A stretch of DNA of 64,000 nt from Oreohelix idahoensis (lineage: Eukaryota > Mollusca > Gastropoda > Stylommatophora > Oreohelicidae), in assembly GCA_024509875.1 (NCBI GenBank), contig JAMPIV010017826.1, positions 1 to 64,000 on the forward strand. The letters run 5' to 3'. Made by a program: the position numbers and the translations under genes. The first letter of the stretch is position 1. The number at the start of each line of letters is the position of its first letter. Shown here piece after piece: positions 24,837-35,617 of the stretch. Under the pieces are notes generated by a model that made no database searches, was not told where the DNA came from, and saw nothing but the letters and a program-made list of their open reading frames with translations.

Positions 24837-26202
24837 GTCCAGCCTTCGCAGTTTTGTTGTGTTGAGAATCACATTTTACAGTTGCAAGAACATTGGTTTG
24901 ACCACATCAACACCAGTAGGACAGCTATACAATCAATGTCAGCTTGACCTGTTCTGACAAGTGTAGCAATATCTGGGTCAGCACTTGTTGACATTTGACA
25001 CAGTACAGACAGTGTTCTAACCTAGTGATTGTTTAGCCTGCTGAAATAGAAGAGCAATGTTGAACATAAAGTGCACATTTCATCGGTGGATCTTCTAGTG
25101 TGCTCAAGAAAAAAAAATTGAACTGTGTAATAGTTAGAAAGCAAATCTATTATTCAATAAAGTGGTAGTTTAATTTGTTAAAACTGAGCATACAGTACAA
25201 TACATTACAACTGCAACACATTTCAGTATATTATGTACACATTTATGATTTATATGTATTTATGTTTATATATTATTTGTTTATATGTGTGATTGTTATG
25301 TGTTTGCGGGCCTGGATGGGAGGTGACTAGAACAGGAAATACCAAGTCATATTGGTCTTGTTCTGGCGTTCTATAGGGAGCAATTTCTTAATTGAAATTT
25401 GCATGCAACATTGTTTGCAAATATTTGGTTAGCTGTGACGACTGTGTTCATATTTGTATTTGTAATATTTTTCTGTTCTTTATTTTTGTTTGATTTGTTT
25501 GTATAATTGTAGGTCTCATCTTTCCTTTCATTTCAGTTCTTTACACCCTTATGTTTATACACTGTGGCGTTATTTGTCTTGTTATCTTATTGCAGTTATC
25601 ATCACAGATTCTGTGATCATTTTTTTCATTTCTCCTATTTAATTTAATTTGATCTCTGAAAATGTTTTCAGATTGTCTTTTCTTGTTTGTCCTTTGTAAT
25701 GTCTTTAGTTGACATATGACATAGGTGGTATAGTTGAATACACTTATATTATAGTACAGATCAGTACTTTATGATTATTATTGTTATAAAACAAAGTGTA
25801 CAAGACCTATGTAAGGCTTGTCTCCCAAAGTGACTGGGATAGGAAATATTGTTTTCCACAGGTACTCAAGTGATCATTGGTTACATTAAGCAACCATACA
25901 AGACCTATGTAAGGCTTGTCTCTCACATTGATTGGTATAGGAAATATTATTTTCCACAGGTACTCAAGTGATCATTGATTACATTAAGGTATACAAGACC
26001 TTTGTAAGGCTTGTCTCCCACAGTATTTGAGATATACAGTTATTGTTTTCCACAGGTACTCAAGTTATTATTGGTTATTATAAACAAAATAACCATACAA
26101 GTTTTTTCACTAAGACTAAGTCTATGGTATAGACTTGTCTCCCATTAAAGTGAAATAAGGTAATTTATTTACTTTTTCAGGTTTCTGATTTAAGAAGACA
26201 AG
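24837..26202 (+). other. untranslated leader of element C with tandem repeats
   Basis: Long AT-rich leader. At about 25795-26084 three tandem copies of 95-98 bases contain ACAAGACCT.TGTAAGGCTT and TTTTCCACAGGTACTCAAG, with a partial fourth to 26150. The leader ends ACTTTTTCAG|G at 26180, a good splice-acceptor match 22 bases before the gag start. Confidence 0.7.
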
Positions 26203-27935
26203 ATGTCTACATTAGATTACTTTATTGCACAAGGAAAATCTCTTGATAAGACTGGAAAAGAGTTAGAAGAATGGACAACTGCTCAATTTGCTATTGCATT
26301 AAAGTCAGAAGTACTGAAAGCAGAAGTTGAACAAAAGAAGATAGATGCTGAGAATTTCAGATTGCAGATGCAAGCTGAGGAAAGAAAAGCTGCGGCTGAG
26401 GAGAGAAAACTTCAAATAGAAGAAAAAAATTAGAGGCTGCTGCTGAAGAGAGAAAAGCTGCTGCTGCTGCTGAAGAAAAAAAAGCTGCTGCTGCTGCTGC
26501 TGCTGAAGAGAAAAAAGCTGCTGCTGAAGAGAGAAAAGCTCTGGTTGAAGAAAAAAGATTAGAAAAAGAAGCTGATGCTGCTGCTGAACTAAAGAAATTG
26601 CAGATGCAAGTGGAGGAAAGGAGATTCGCTGCAGAACAGAAGAAATTAGAAGTTGCTGCTGCAGCTGAACAGAAAAGATTAGATAGAGAAGCTGAAGAGA
26701 GAAAAGCAATAAGAGAACATGAATTTGAGTTAGAGAAATTAAAATTGACAAGTATGAGTAATGTTAATCAGGCATCGAGTGGTAATGGTAAACCCTTTGT
26801 GTACAAGGTCAAGGTACCAACGTTCAACTATGCCAGTGATGATATTGCATTCTGGCTTGATAGATTTGAACGTGCTTGTCGAGCTCATAATGTTGACAAA
26901 TCACAGTATGTGAATCAGTTGTCTGAAAATCTAAAAGGGGAGTCTCTGAGTAAGTTATATTTCGTTGAAGAGGCCGACAAGGATAATTATGAGGCTATTA
27001 GGGCAGCTCTGATAAAGAGATATCAGCTGTCAGAAGAAGGTTATCGTCTTTTGTTTAAAACAATGAGACCTGAGGTAGGTGTAGAATTCTAAGAATTCAT
27101 CTCAAAAGCACGAATTACACTTTCACGATGGATTGAATTGTGCAAAATAGAGAAAACATTTGATGGTCTTACGGATTTGTTGTTAAGAGACAAAGTCATG
27201 TCTTCGGTAAATAAACCATTCCAAGAGTTTTTACATGAGCGTAAACCTAGTACATTAAAGCAAATGGAAGAATATTGTGATCAGTATGCCACGGCACACC
27301 CTGACATGGTTCTTGGTAACTCTAACATTAAAGAGAGTATGCCAGTTGCTTCGGCAACAGAATATAATCAGAATTACACACATGAATTCCAAGGAGCTAA
27401 AAAAAAATTTGATAAGAAGGTTAATTGGAATAGGTATCAAAACCAAGATAACCACTCAAATCAGGGTTCTTCTTCGAAGAACCGGAATCAGGCTGATAGT
27501 CCTCGATACGCGAGGGGTACCCATAATTTTAGATATTCTCGGAAAGGGAGTAGCCATAGAAACTACCCAAGTGCTTCATGGAGACAAAAAAACCAATATT
27601 ACAGGGATACTCAGTATAATGAGCGTGATGATGATGATCATGAATATTATGATTCAAACCCAAATAGGGGTTATAACAGAGGAAATAATAATTATAGAGA
27701 CAATTATAACCGAGGTAGATCACAACACAAAAGACATGGTAAATCTCATTACCAGGCTAACTCTGCTCAACAAGAGTTCCATGACGCCGGTAATCAGAAT
27801 AATGATAAAAAAGACTCTAATAATGTAGCAAATTCCGCTTTCGATTTTGATAGAGCATCTCAGTGTTCGCAATGCAAAACATTATTCGATCCAACCACAA
27901 TTTCTACTTTAAGCTGTGGTCACCCGCTTCCCGCT
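26203..27935 (+). pseudogene. gag of element C, one frameshift and one stop
   Basis: Gag would form the particle. The ATG at 26203 (MSTLDYFIAQGKSL) is favoured because element A starts the same way (MSTLEDFINSGKSL). An Ala/Glu/Lys-rich coiled coil follows (about 26320-26750, GCT and GAA codon runs). The frame shifts at an A run near 26425. The capsid-like part (KVPTFNYASDDIAFWLDRFE) is cut by a TAA at 27090-27092, after which the same frame resumes. A long Asn/Arg/Tyr-rich stretch (27360-27840) could bind RNA. It ends with C-X2-C-X13-C-G-H at 27864-27923 rather than a CCHC knuckle. Confidence 0.85.
27864..27923 (+). other. C-X2-C-X13-C-G-H motif at the gag-protease junction
   Basis: Two Cys separated by two residues, 13 residues, then CGH. 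Element A has the same spacing at about 38126-38192. It could bind zinc in place of the missing CCHC knuckle. That function is inference. Confidence 0.6.
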
Positions 27936-28275
27936 CTCCCTGCGTCAATCGAGCATAATGGAAGGGGTGCGCTTGTCTTCAATAGAGGTCTAATAGATGG
28001 TACTCCGGTATCAATTCTTTTCGATTCGGGGTGCACTACCATCGGAGTGAGGCAATCACTCGTAAATCCTTCTCGAGCTACAGGCAATATAGTCAAATGT
28101 GTAACATTTGGTGGCACATTGGAGAAGTACTCCACTGCCATTATCAATATTGCTACGCCTTTCTTTACAGGAGAGGTGCAAGCATGTCTCTTGCCGAATC
28201 CGATCGCTGATCTTATCATCGGTCGCATTCATGGAGTGAAAGAATGCACTCCACAGCAAATTTCTAATTGGGAAA
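27936..28275 (+). CDS. retropepsin (aspartic protease) domain of element C
   Basis: Part of the frame 27138-28841. It contains VSILFDSGCTTIGVR, with DSG where many elements have DTG, both functional forms in known families. It later has ADLIIGRIHGV, the hydrophobic-G signature near the end of retropepsins. The length is about 110 residues, normal for the fold, which acts as a dimer to cut the polyprotein. A linker with VITRAQ and QQEDDPTL leads straight to the integrase with no RT between. Confidence 0.8.
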
Positions 28276-28589
28276 ATGTTAATATGCAATCTGCTAATGC
28301 AGTAATCACTAGGGCTCAAGCTCTTAATATGCCGCAATCTTCACATTCTGAAGATAATGATGCGCAGATCCAAGATGATCCCTTGGAGATTTCCCATGAT
28401 TCCTTTATAAAACAGCAGGAAGATGATCCTACTCTAAAGAAATTCTTTACTCTGGCAACAAAAGGTGATCCGAATAAGGATACAAATCGTAAATCTTGGA
28501 TTACGATGAAGAATGGCGTACTTGTACGTATGGTACAAGACTCCGCTAAGTCCATTCATTCTCAAATCCTTGTGCCTAAAAATATGAGA

Positions 28590-29640
28590 GTTAAAATCTT
28601 ACAGCACGCTCATGATTCGCAGTGTGCTGGACATATGGGTTTTTCCCGTACTAAATCTAGAGTTCTTGAATTTTTCTTTTGGCCTGCTGTGAATAAGGAC
28701 ATACGAATTTATTGTCGATCTTGTAAAGTATGTCAAGAGATTAAATCCAGAGGTCCACGCCATGATGCACCTATTCAGGCTGCAGACATTCCCATTCGAC
28801 CATTTCAAAAAAATGGCGACAGACATCATTGGTCCATTTAAGATAAAGTCTGCTAGAGGACACCAATTTATTTTGACGTGTGTTGATATGTGCACACGTT
28901 GGCCGGAGGCTGTTCCTCTAAAGAGCATAACTACTGCTGATGTCGCAGATGCTCTTTGGTTAATATTTTCTCGTCTGGGATTTCCAGCAGAAATATTATC
29001 CGACCATGGTGCCCAACTCATATCGGATACCATGTCTCAAGTAATGTCGACTCTTAAGATAGAGAGATCGCTGAGTAGTATTTATCATCCTATGTCCAAT
29101 GGGATGGTGGAATTCTTAATAGAACTCTGAAAAACCTACTAGGTAAGATAACAGAAGATCATCCTCAGGATTGGGATAGGGTTTTACCCGCGGCTCTCTT
29201 TGCATATAGAGAGGTCGCCAACGAACATACAGGATTTTCTCCCTTTGAACTTGTCTTTGGCGCGAAACCGCGAGGTCCTATGTCCTTACTTCATGATCTT
29301 ATAACTGCTGATAATATTGTCGATGACACAAAATCCTCTTATGAATATGTCATCGCACTTAGACACAAGATTATTGAAGCATGCAAATTGGCAACTGCTT
29401 CTTCTGAATTTGCGAAACAGAAGGCAAGGGAATTTGCCAATAAAAAGAGATGCTTGCGACAACTTTGTCCAGGTGACAAAGCATTTGTCTTGCTACCTTG
29501 TAGGGAAAATAGACTTCTTATTTCTTGGAAAGGTCCGTACTATATAATATCAAAAGTTTCCGATGTTGACTATATCGTCGATATTGACGGGAAGCGTAAA
29601 ACCTGCCACATCAACATGCTCACGGAATTCCTTGAACGTC
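28590..29640 (+). pseudogene. integrase of element C, lying upstream of RT
   Basis: The zinc-binding H2C2 module runs from HAHDSQCAGHMGF to CRSCKVCQE (about 28600-28735). The DDE core has ATDIIGP, SDHGAQL and SNGMVE, giving all three acidic residues. A GPY/F-like module (WKGPYYIISKVSDVDYIVD) and HINML end the domain near 29625. Frameshifts occur at an A run near 28812 and just after the catalytic Glu near 29112. The protein would insert the cDNA. Its position before RT is the notable point, and element A shows the same order. Confidence 0.85.
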
Positions 29641-31202
29641 CGGATTATTTACAACCTGTTTTCCAGGCAACGGACGATTTTCCAGTCCAACATGGACAGT
29701 ACTCATCTCTGTCAGTAATACAGGATGAGGAAACAAGTTTCTCGGATGTAAATCTTCCTTTTCCAATGATTCCTCTTCACTCTAATGAGTCATGGAAAGA
29801 TGTTGCAATTTCTCCAGAATTATCTCCAGGAGAGCAGAAACAAGTTTCTACTATGTTAGAACAATTTCAGGATGTCCTTACTGACATTCCTGGTCAAACT
29901 GATGTCATTCAACATGACATTATTCTTACTGACCATAGTCCTATAAGAGTCAGACCGTATCCTATCCCGATACATTTTCAAGCACAGGTAGAGAAAGAGT
30001 TGGATGAGATGATAGAGTTAAAAATTATCGAACCATCCACATCAGCATATTCTTCGCCGATGGTTATTGTACGTAAAAAAGACAATAACATACGTCTTTG
30101 CGTGGATTATCGCAAATTGAACCAAGTGACGAAATTTGAAGCTGAACCTATGCCTTTACTAGAAGAGCTACTTACGAGACTATCGAATTCTCATTTCTTT
30201 ACTAAACTCGATTTGTCTAAGGGATATTGGCAAGTTCCATTATCCGAACACGCCAAACCGTTTACTGCTTTTTCGACGCCTAGGGGTCTATTCCAATGGA
30301 ATTTCATGCGTTTCGGTCTTATGAACGCCCCTGCAACATTCGTCCGCATGATGCGTCGAATCCTATCTCATCGCTCAGATGTATATGCGTATCTTGATGA
30401 CATCTGTCTTTTCAGTGATACTTGGAACGATCACTATAATGGGATAAATGAACTATTGTCTATCTTACGCGAGCATAACCTGACAGCGAAACCATCGAAA
30501 GCATGTATTGGTTTTAGCGAAATATCTTTCTTAGGACACCGTGTTGGTCATGGGTTCCTAAAAACAGAAGACCATAATACAAGTAAGATACTTAACATTT
30601 CTATTCCTAAGACTAAAAAGCAAGTGCGAAGTCTCTTAGGTCTGATACAATTTTATAGACGATTCATTCCGAATCTGTCCTCCATTATGTCACCTCTTTC
30701 TTCCTTGCTAAAGAAAGGGTCTCCTAATGTAGTCCATTGGACTCAAGAATGTCAATCCTCTTTGGATAAGGTTAAAACAATGTTTTCTACTTCACCTATC
30801 CTAGTATTGCCTTCTAAGGATAAGACATTTATTTTTCGTAGTGACGCTTCATCCACCGGGATTGGAGCAGCACTAATGCAAGAGTACTCTGGAACTCTGC
30901 ATCCTGTGATGTATATTTCTCGGAAATTAAATGCCGCAGAGAAGAATTACTCGGTCCTAGACCGTGAATTATTGGCTATGGTTTGGTCAATCCTTAAACT
31001 GCAAAGATTTCTTCTTGGCGCGCATTTCATTGTGGAAACTGACCAGAAAGCTCTTACGGCTATTCAGAGTAAAAATCTGAAGAGCGCGAGATCAACACGA
31101 TACGCGATTGCTCTGCAGCCATTTCATTTTTCGGTGCGAGCTATCCGTGGGTCAGAAAATGTGATGGCAGATATTTTGTCTAGATGCCCACATGATTCAT
31201 AA
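29641..31202 (+). CDS. reverse transcriptase and RNase H of element C (frame open 29280-31202)
   Basis: The RT has LCVDYRKLNQ, TKLDLSKGYWQVPL (first catalytic Asp), FMRFGLMNAPATF and YAYLDDICLF (YLDD catalytic pair), then FLGHRVG. RNase H has SDASSTGIG, DRELLAMVW, VETDQKALTAI and SENVMADILSR, covering the four acidic positions. All these are of Ty3/gypsy type. The enzyme copies element RNA to DNA in the particle. The frame is intact from the integrase end to a stop at 31200-31202, so RNase H closes the polyprotein, with no integrase downstream. Confidence 0.92.
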
Positions 31203-31587
31203 CTGTTATACAACTGTGATACAGTTGTTCTTATGTTGAAATGTGTACACATATGTAATATATCATATATTGATTGTAACACTACTTAGCGGTTCATTGA
31301 TGTTTATTCACCGCTGATCTTTCAATGTTTTTTCGTCTTTGATGATCATGATGTTAAGATATCTTAGATGAAATTTATGTATAAACTAATGTAGAAATTG
31401 TGTCATAGCTAATATTGTAGTATGCGTTGGTGACACCTCTCTGGAAATATTTATACTTAGAGAAGTACTTTCTCTAAGGTCATAAAACTTATGCTTATCA
31501 TCTGCGCATTGTTATTGGTGCGTTGTGAGCCTATTGTATGTTGCTCCTAGATGTATTTCAAAAAAAAATGTACCATTTTTTTTCCCC
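31203..31587 (+). other. 3' untranslated part of element C
   Basis: Non-coding stretch between the RNase H stop and the polypurine tract. Confidence 0.7.
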
Positions 31588-31603
31588 GAGGGGTGTGGTA
31601 ATC
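31588..31603 (+). other. polypurine tract of element C
   Basis: GAGGGGTGTGGTAATC directly before the TGTTGCG start of the 3' LTR. Confidence 0.6.
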
Positions 31604-32519
31604 TGTTGCGTGCATATTTTGACGCACATATTACAAAAATCGATATGGCTATTTAATATGGAAAAGATATAGACATTCATTCATTTGTGTATGAAAATGC
31701 TGTCTATGTTAAAGCTAGATAATTCATGATTGATTCACACTTTTGATTATAGGAGTAATCGTTCTTGATATTGATCCGGCGCATGGATATTGCTCATGTC
31801 CGTACTTATTGTTTAGGGCCAGAAAATAGATTAATTTGCTTATTATGTTTATGGCCTGAATTCATATGTATTACATATTATTAGTACAAGTAGAATCAGT
31901 CCTATATTGTATATTTTGGATGGGTAGGCAGGACTATATTCTGTTATGCCGCTCTAGCGGAAGTATGAGTGGTCTTGACAAGTCGTGATGAGTTCCGATG
32001 TACCGTTACAATGGCGGGTCATGACATTGGAAGCTATTGATGTACTACCCATTATTTATGAATGTGTCATGACTTGGGATCTACTATGTATGCCTGCAAA
32101 TTGATGTGTCAACATATACCCATGATTTACTCGTTCTGTCCCAGTGTGTGTGTCAAAATAAACTGTGTAAACAAAGATTCCAGCAGTCTGCATTGGTGCC
32201 TTGTAGACACAAGTGAATGAGTGCTTAGATTGGTCAGAACACGAACAGTACACCATTCGCGTTAAAACACACTCTACACTTCTACTCCATGTATGCACCA
32301 TCCTGCGTCGGTTGAATTGACCAAGTTTAGGGCCTGCTCCCCCTGGAGCCTTAGAGGGAAACCACTGCTTACAGTTGCCTTTGCCTTCCCTAACTCAGGA
32401 CTAGGGTGAGTTACCCATTTACAGCTGGGTAGACTGGAGCATGCCTGATATCAACAACAACTCTGTACACTACAGTGGACATATACAGTAGTGAACAAGT
32501 CAAAATACTACACTCTACA
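31604..32519 (+). mobile_element. 3' LTR of element C (916 bp)
   Basis: Same termini as the 5' LTR. The join near 32019 (GGCGGGT|CATGACATT) skips 617 bases present upstream. Otherwise the two copies differ at only a few positions by eye, so the insertion is fairly recent. Confidence 0.9.
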
Positions 32520-32524
32520 GGACC
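32520..32524 (+). repeat. target-site duplication of element C, right
   Basis: GGACC, matching 23288-23292. Confidence 0.85.
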
Positions 32525-32848
32525 AACGCAAGCTTATTGGAGAATATGAATACTTTTGACATTTTGAGACCTGCCCACCAAACACGTGTTCTTGGGGGAA
32601 AGAATAGGATGACCTGTTAAATATCCGGAACTCAACGGTTTCTGGCACTCAATAAAGAACCAAGACTGGGCCCGGACATACAGTCACGATCACACTGTGT
32701 TCCAAATGGACGGGCAACATTTAATTAGGATTCTAAGTCATTGAACTTAACGACCTAGAGCCATCAAGAACCAGAGCAGTAGTGACATCGCTGAAAGGGT
32801 ATATCGAATATGTTTATTATTCATAATACCTGATATGTATATCTAATT

Positions 32849-32849
<1 letters not shown>
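32525..32849. other. stretch with no recognised feature
   Basis: No coding or repeat signature seen. Confidence 0.5.

Positions 32850-32922
<73 letters not shown>
32850..32922. repeat. (TA)n microsatellite, target of a MITE
   Basis: About 72 bases of TA ending exactly at the MITE. Confidence 0.95.
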
Positions 32923-32925
<3 letters not shown>

Positions 32926-33118
32926 GGTGGCCCAAAAAAGTGAGAACATCTCGTAACAAAGGGTTATTTAATATAATTGAACTAATATAATGTTTTTGTC
33001 ATTTTACAGTTGTATGCCAACAGTAAACTATTTAAGCTATTATGGATGCAGTTAAACAAATTTTGATGTAATTGTATTACATTGTACGAGATGTGCTCAC
33101 TTTTTTGGGGCCACCCTG
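32923..33118. mobile_element. mariner-type MITE (196 bp)
   Basis: CAGGGTGGCCCAAAAAAGTG at the left pairs with CAGGGTGGCCCCAAAAAAGT read inward from the right. The match extends about 33 bases to ACATCTCGTA with one indel and about one mismatch. TA flanks both ends (32921-32922, 33119-33120). No transposase is inside. Confidence 0.9.
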
Positions 33119-33131
33119 TATATACATATAT

Positions 33132-33410
33132 GTGTGTGGGAGCCGCGCTTGTGTAATAGTTACAACGTTGATCTGGCGATCAGGTGTTCAAGGTTCAAGC
33201 CAGGGCGTCAGCATTTGAAGGAGTGTCATTGACAAGGATTTTGACTGAATAACCTGAACGGCTCCTGAGATAAACCCTCTGTGGATGGGAAGGAGCGAAG
33301 CTCTTGAACTGGTTGGAAGGAAAACCCACAGGCTTCCCAGCCTCGCAATGACATGTCATTGAGCCGAAGGGCTGAAAGCCCAAGTGCTGCTGGTTAAGAA
33401 AAAAAATATA
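33132..33410 (+). repeat. tRNA-derived SINE, plus orientation
   Basis: Head with TGTGTAATAGTTACAACG (box-A-like) and GGTTCAAGCC (box B), a body of about 200 bases, and an A-rich end (AAGAAAAAAAATATATA). Boxes A and B drive Pol III transcription of such elements. Confidence 0.65.
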
Positions 33411-33424
33411 TACGTATAGGTAAA

Positions 33425-33700
33425 GGTAAAGGAATCCGTTACACGCCCATTGAGGCATATTGGGAATATGGTGTTAGGCCCATATTATCTTGACCGTCGG
33501 CACACGAGGAGTGATGTGGTCGGCATCACGCCGGCCGCCTTAACCTTCCCAGAGTTGCTCTGGTACCCATTTGGGGCTGGGTCGACCCAGGAGCCGTTTG
33601 TGTCCTAAAAAATTCCCGCCTCATCCGGGGATTGAACCATAGACCACTGCGCTAGAAAGCCAGTGCCCTAACCACTATGCTATATGTATAGGTATGATCA
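33425..33700 (-). repeat. tRNA-derived SINE, minus orientation
   Basis: Read on the minus strand it starts AGCATAGTGGTTAGGGCACT (box A) with GGTTCAATCCCC (box B). The body contains CTGGGTCGACCCAG and TGGGTACCAGAG, and the end reads CCTTTACCTTTACCT. It lies head-to-tail against the plus SINE at its left, tails facing each other. Confidence 0.8.
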
Positions 33701-34180
33701 TTATTGAGATGTACTTGCAGCTGTATTTTCATTTCATTGTAACAATAATTCTTGTTCTCTGATATATGCAAGAGTCGCAACTTCTTCTAATTCAATCATA
33801 TGACTACTGACTGTCTTTATATCAATTGTATTGAACAGCAAGATAGATTTCATGCATTATGACCTACATAGATCTTTCTTTGGTGATTTAACCAATCTGT
33901 ACTTCAACTGTGTCGTAAATTTTAGATAAATTAGAAGATATTTATGGTCCCGTCTGAGCAGAGGTGATAGTGGTACATGTGTGAGAATTACGGTGTAAGA
34001 AATAGATTTCACGAGTGAATAGTTTAAGGAAAATATCTGTCTCTGGAATGAGTAGTTTCTCTAGTCAAGCCTATCTTATACGACTAAATTTTAGTATAAG
34101 AAAATCGTGTACCAACTTATATCTAGAACTGTAAGTTAAACTAAACATAAACACACAATTATGTGACAACAAGGCACACA
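33701..34180. other. stretch with no recognised feature
   Basis: AT-rich, with no domain or repeat seen. Confidence 0.5.
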
Positions 34181-34214
34181 CACGTGAAAAAACTATAGTT
34201 AATGGGCATGGGAC
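34181..34214 (+). pseudogene. left flank of element D protease, split by element A
   Basis: The last 30 or so bases before element A stay in frame with the protease that continues at 48611 once the duplicated GGGAC is counted once. This supports element A having landed inside element D. Confidence 0.5.
34210..34214 (-). repeat. target-site duplication of element A, left
   Basis: GGGAC, repeated at 48611-48615. Confidence 0.85.
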
Positions 34215-35422
34215 TGTTACGGACTTTTTTGACAACCTTTGACACCAGTTTAAAGTAAGGCTCTAAAAGCTTAGGATGACCAAGATGTTGTGTGCGTATT
34301 CTGATCTTATAATGTCAAAGTCCGCCGGGTTCATTTATATATATTTTACGGGATTCCATTCGTATCGATTATTGTCTCTAGTAACCCGTGTGATGCGTTG
34401 ATACTGGAACATGCTTCATATTAAACTTCTGATTATTGACTGACCTGTCTATTCTTGCCTTATTAATATCAGCAGTGTGAGATGCAGCGTGTTTAGGCAA
34501 TTAAGTGTCACTGGTCATTATGAATGGATCAAACAGTATGGAATTCAACTCAGAATATGGCATTTAATAAGACCAGTATTTGACGACTTAAACATGTTTA
34601 ATTAACAATCTCATTTCATGAGTAGGCACAACTATTCAAAGAAATAGTTTATAAACATAGTTCCATGTACGTGTCAAATGAGTTCTTATTATTCATTAAA
34701 GCATATGTTCACTAATATATATATATAGTTCTGTATCATGGTCAGTTCTTTTTGGCCAACATCCCGTGGCATAATATTCATAGGCTAACTAGGCTTACTC
34801 CTGTGCTAGTTAATAATAGCCTTTTTTCCACTAGACTTACTTCCACTGCTAGTTTTGAAATATCCTCCTTACGCTAGACTTACATCTGCTGCTAGTCGTC
34901 TAATATCCTTGTTACACTAGGCTTACGTCTGCCGCTAGCTATATAATATTCGTTTTACACTAGTCTTACTCCTACTGCTAGTTACGACTGTACATTTGGC
35001 AAACACTGCCAGGCTAATCTGCCATAATTACAAACTGCGTTAATAACGAGACGACTTACGTTTAATCCAAGAACACACTGCTAAATAGGCTTTCCAGCCA
35101 CACACATATCTTCAGTGGACAATGCCACACATATCCTAGTGGTTATACCACACATATCATAGTGGCTAGGTCACACTTGTAAAAACACGCTGCCGTTAGG
35201 GTCAAAACCCACGATTCGAATGACGTTACTAAGTCCTACGCGTAATGCATAGAGATATGCATTCTATGTCGTTAATATTCATTTGCGGTGCTCCATGGTG
35301 CACCTATTCGAGTCGGCCAAACTCAAATGCCTGCACACATGCAACAACTTCCGACATCATCGATCATTAATATATTCATTTGAGTAATGCGCCATGCTGC
35401 AGACATGAAGCAATCCTCAACA
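34215..35422 (-). mobile_element. 3' LTR of element A (1208 bp)
   Basis: Matches 40861-41457 plus 47839-48610. Contains a short (TA)n near 34720, the site where the other LTR expanded and took element B. At about 34780-34990 it has tandem units of about 50 bases with CTAG(G/A)CTTAC and CTGCTAG. Confidence 0.9.
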
Positions 35423-35440
35423 TCATCCCCCTAACTCCCA
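35423..35440 (-). other. polypurine tract of element A
   Basis: On the minus strand GGGAGTTAGGGGGATGA directly precedes TGTTGAGG of the LTR. Confidence 0.6.
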
Positions 35441-35617
35441 AACGTGACACTTGTGGCACGTGTGATAGTGGTGGAGAAGACGTACGTCTCTACTATATAC
35501 TTATTAATATTATATGAGTATTAGTACTATCAATTTATGATTACAATAATCATTAAATTCGAACAATAAAATGTATAACAATAAGTACTAACAATACTCG
35601 AAGTGGTAACTAAAGAC

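Larger units (their letters stand above)
23293..32519 (+). mobile_element. element C: GMR1-like Ty3/gypsy LTR retrotransposon, near complete (9227 bp)
   Basis: Both LTRs (TGTTGCG..CTCTACA), a primer site, a leader, a gag-protease-integrase-RT-RNase H reading frame, a polypurine tract and a 5-bp target duplication are present. Integrase comes before RT, as in Ty1/copia, but the RT and RNase H are of Ty3/gypsy type. Goodwin and Poulter described this arrangement for GMR1-like elements. Three frameshifts and one stop disable the coding region. Confidence 0.9.

Noticed and set aside
26305..26751. Minus-strand frame rich in Leu and Gln over the gag coiled coil
   Set aside because: It is the reverse of GCT/GAA codon runs in gag of element C.
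33132..33200. True tRNA gene
   Set aside because: Only the box A and B areas resemble a tRNA. The acceptor and anticodon arms do not fold convincingly, and a SINE body follows.
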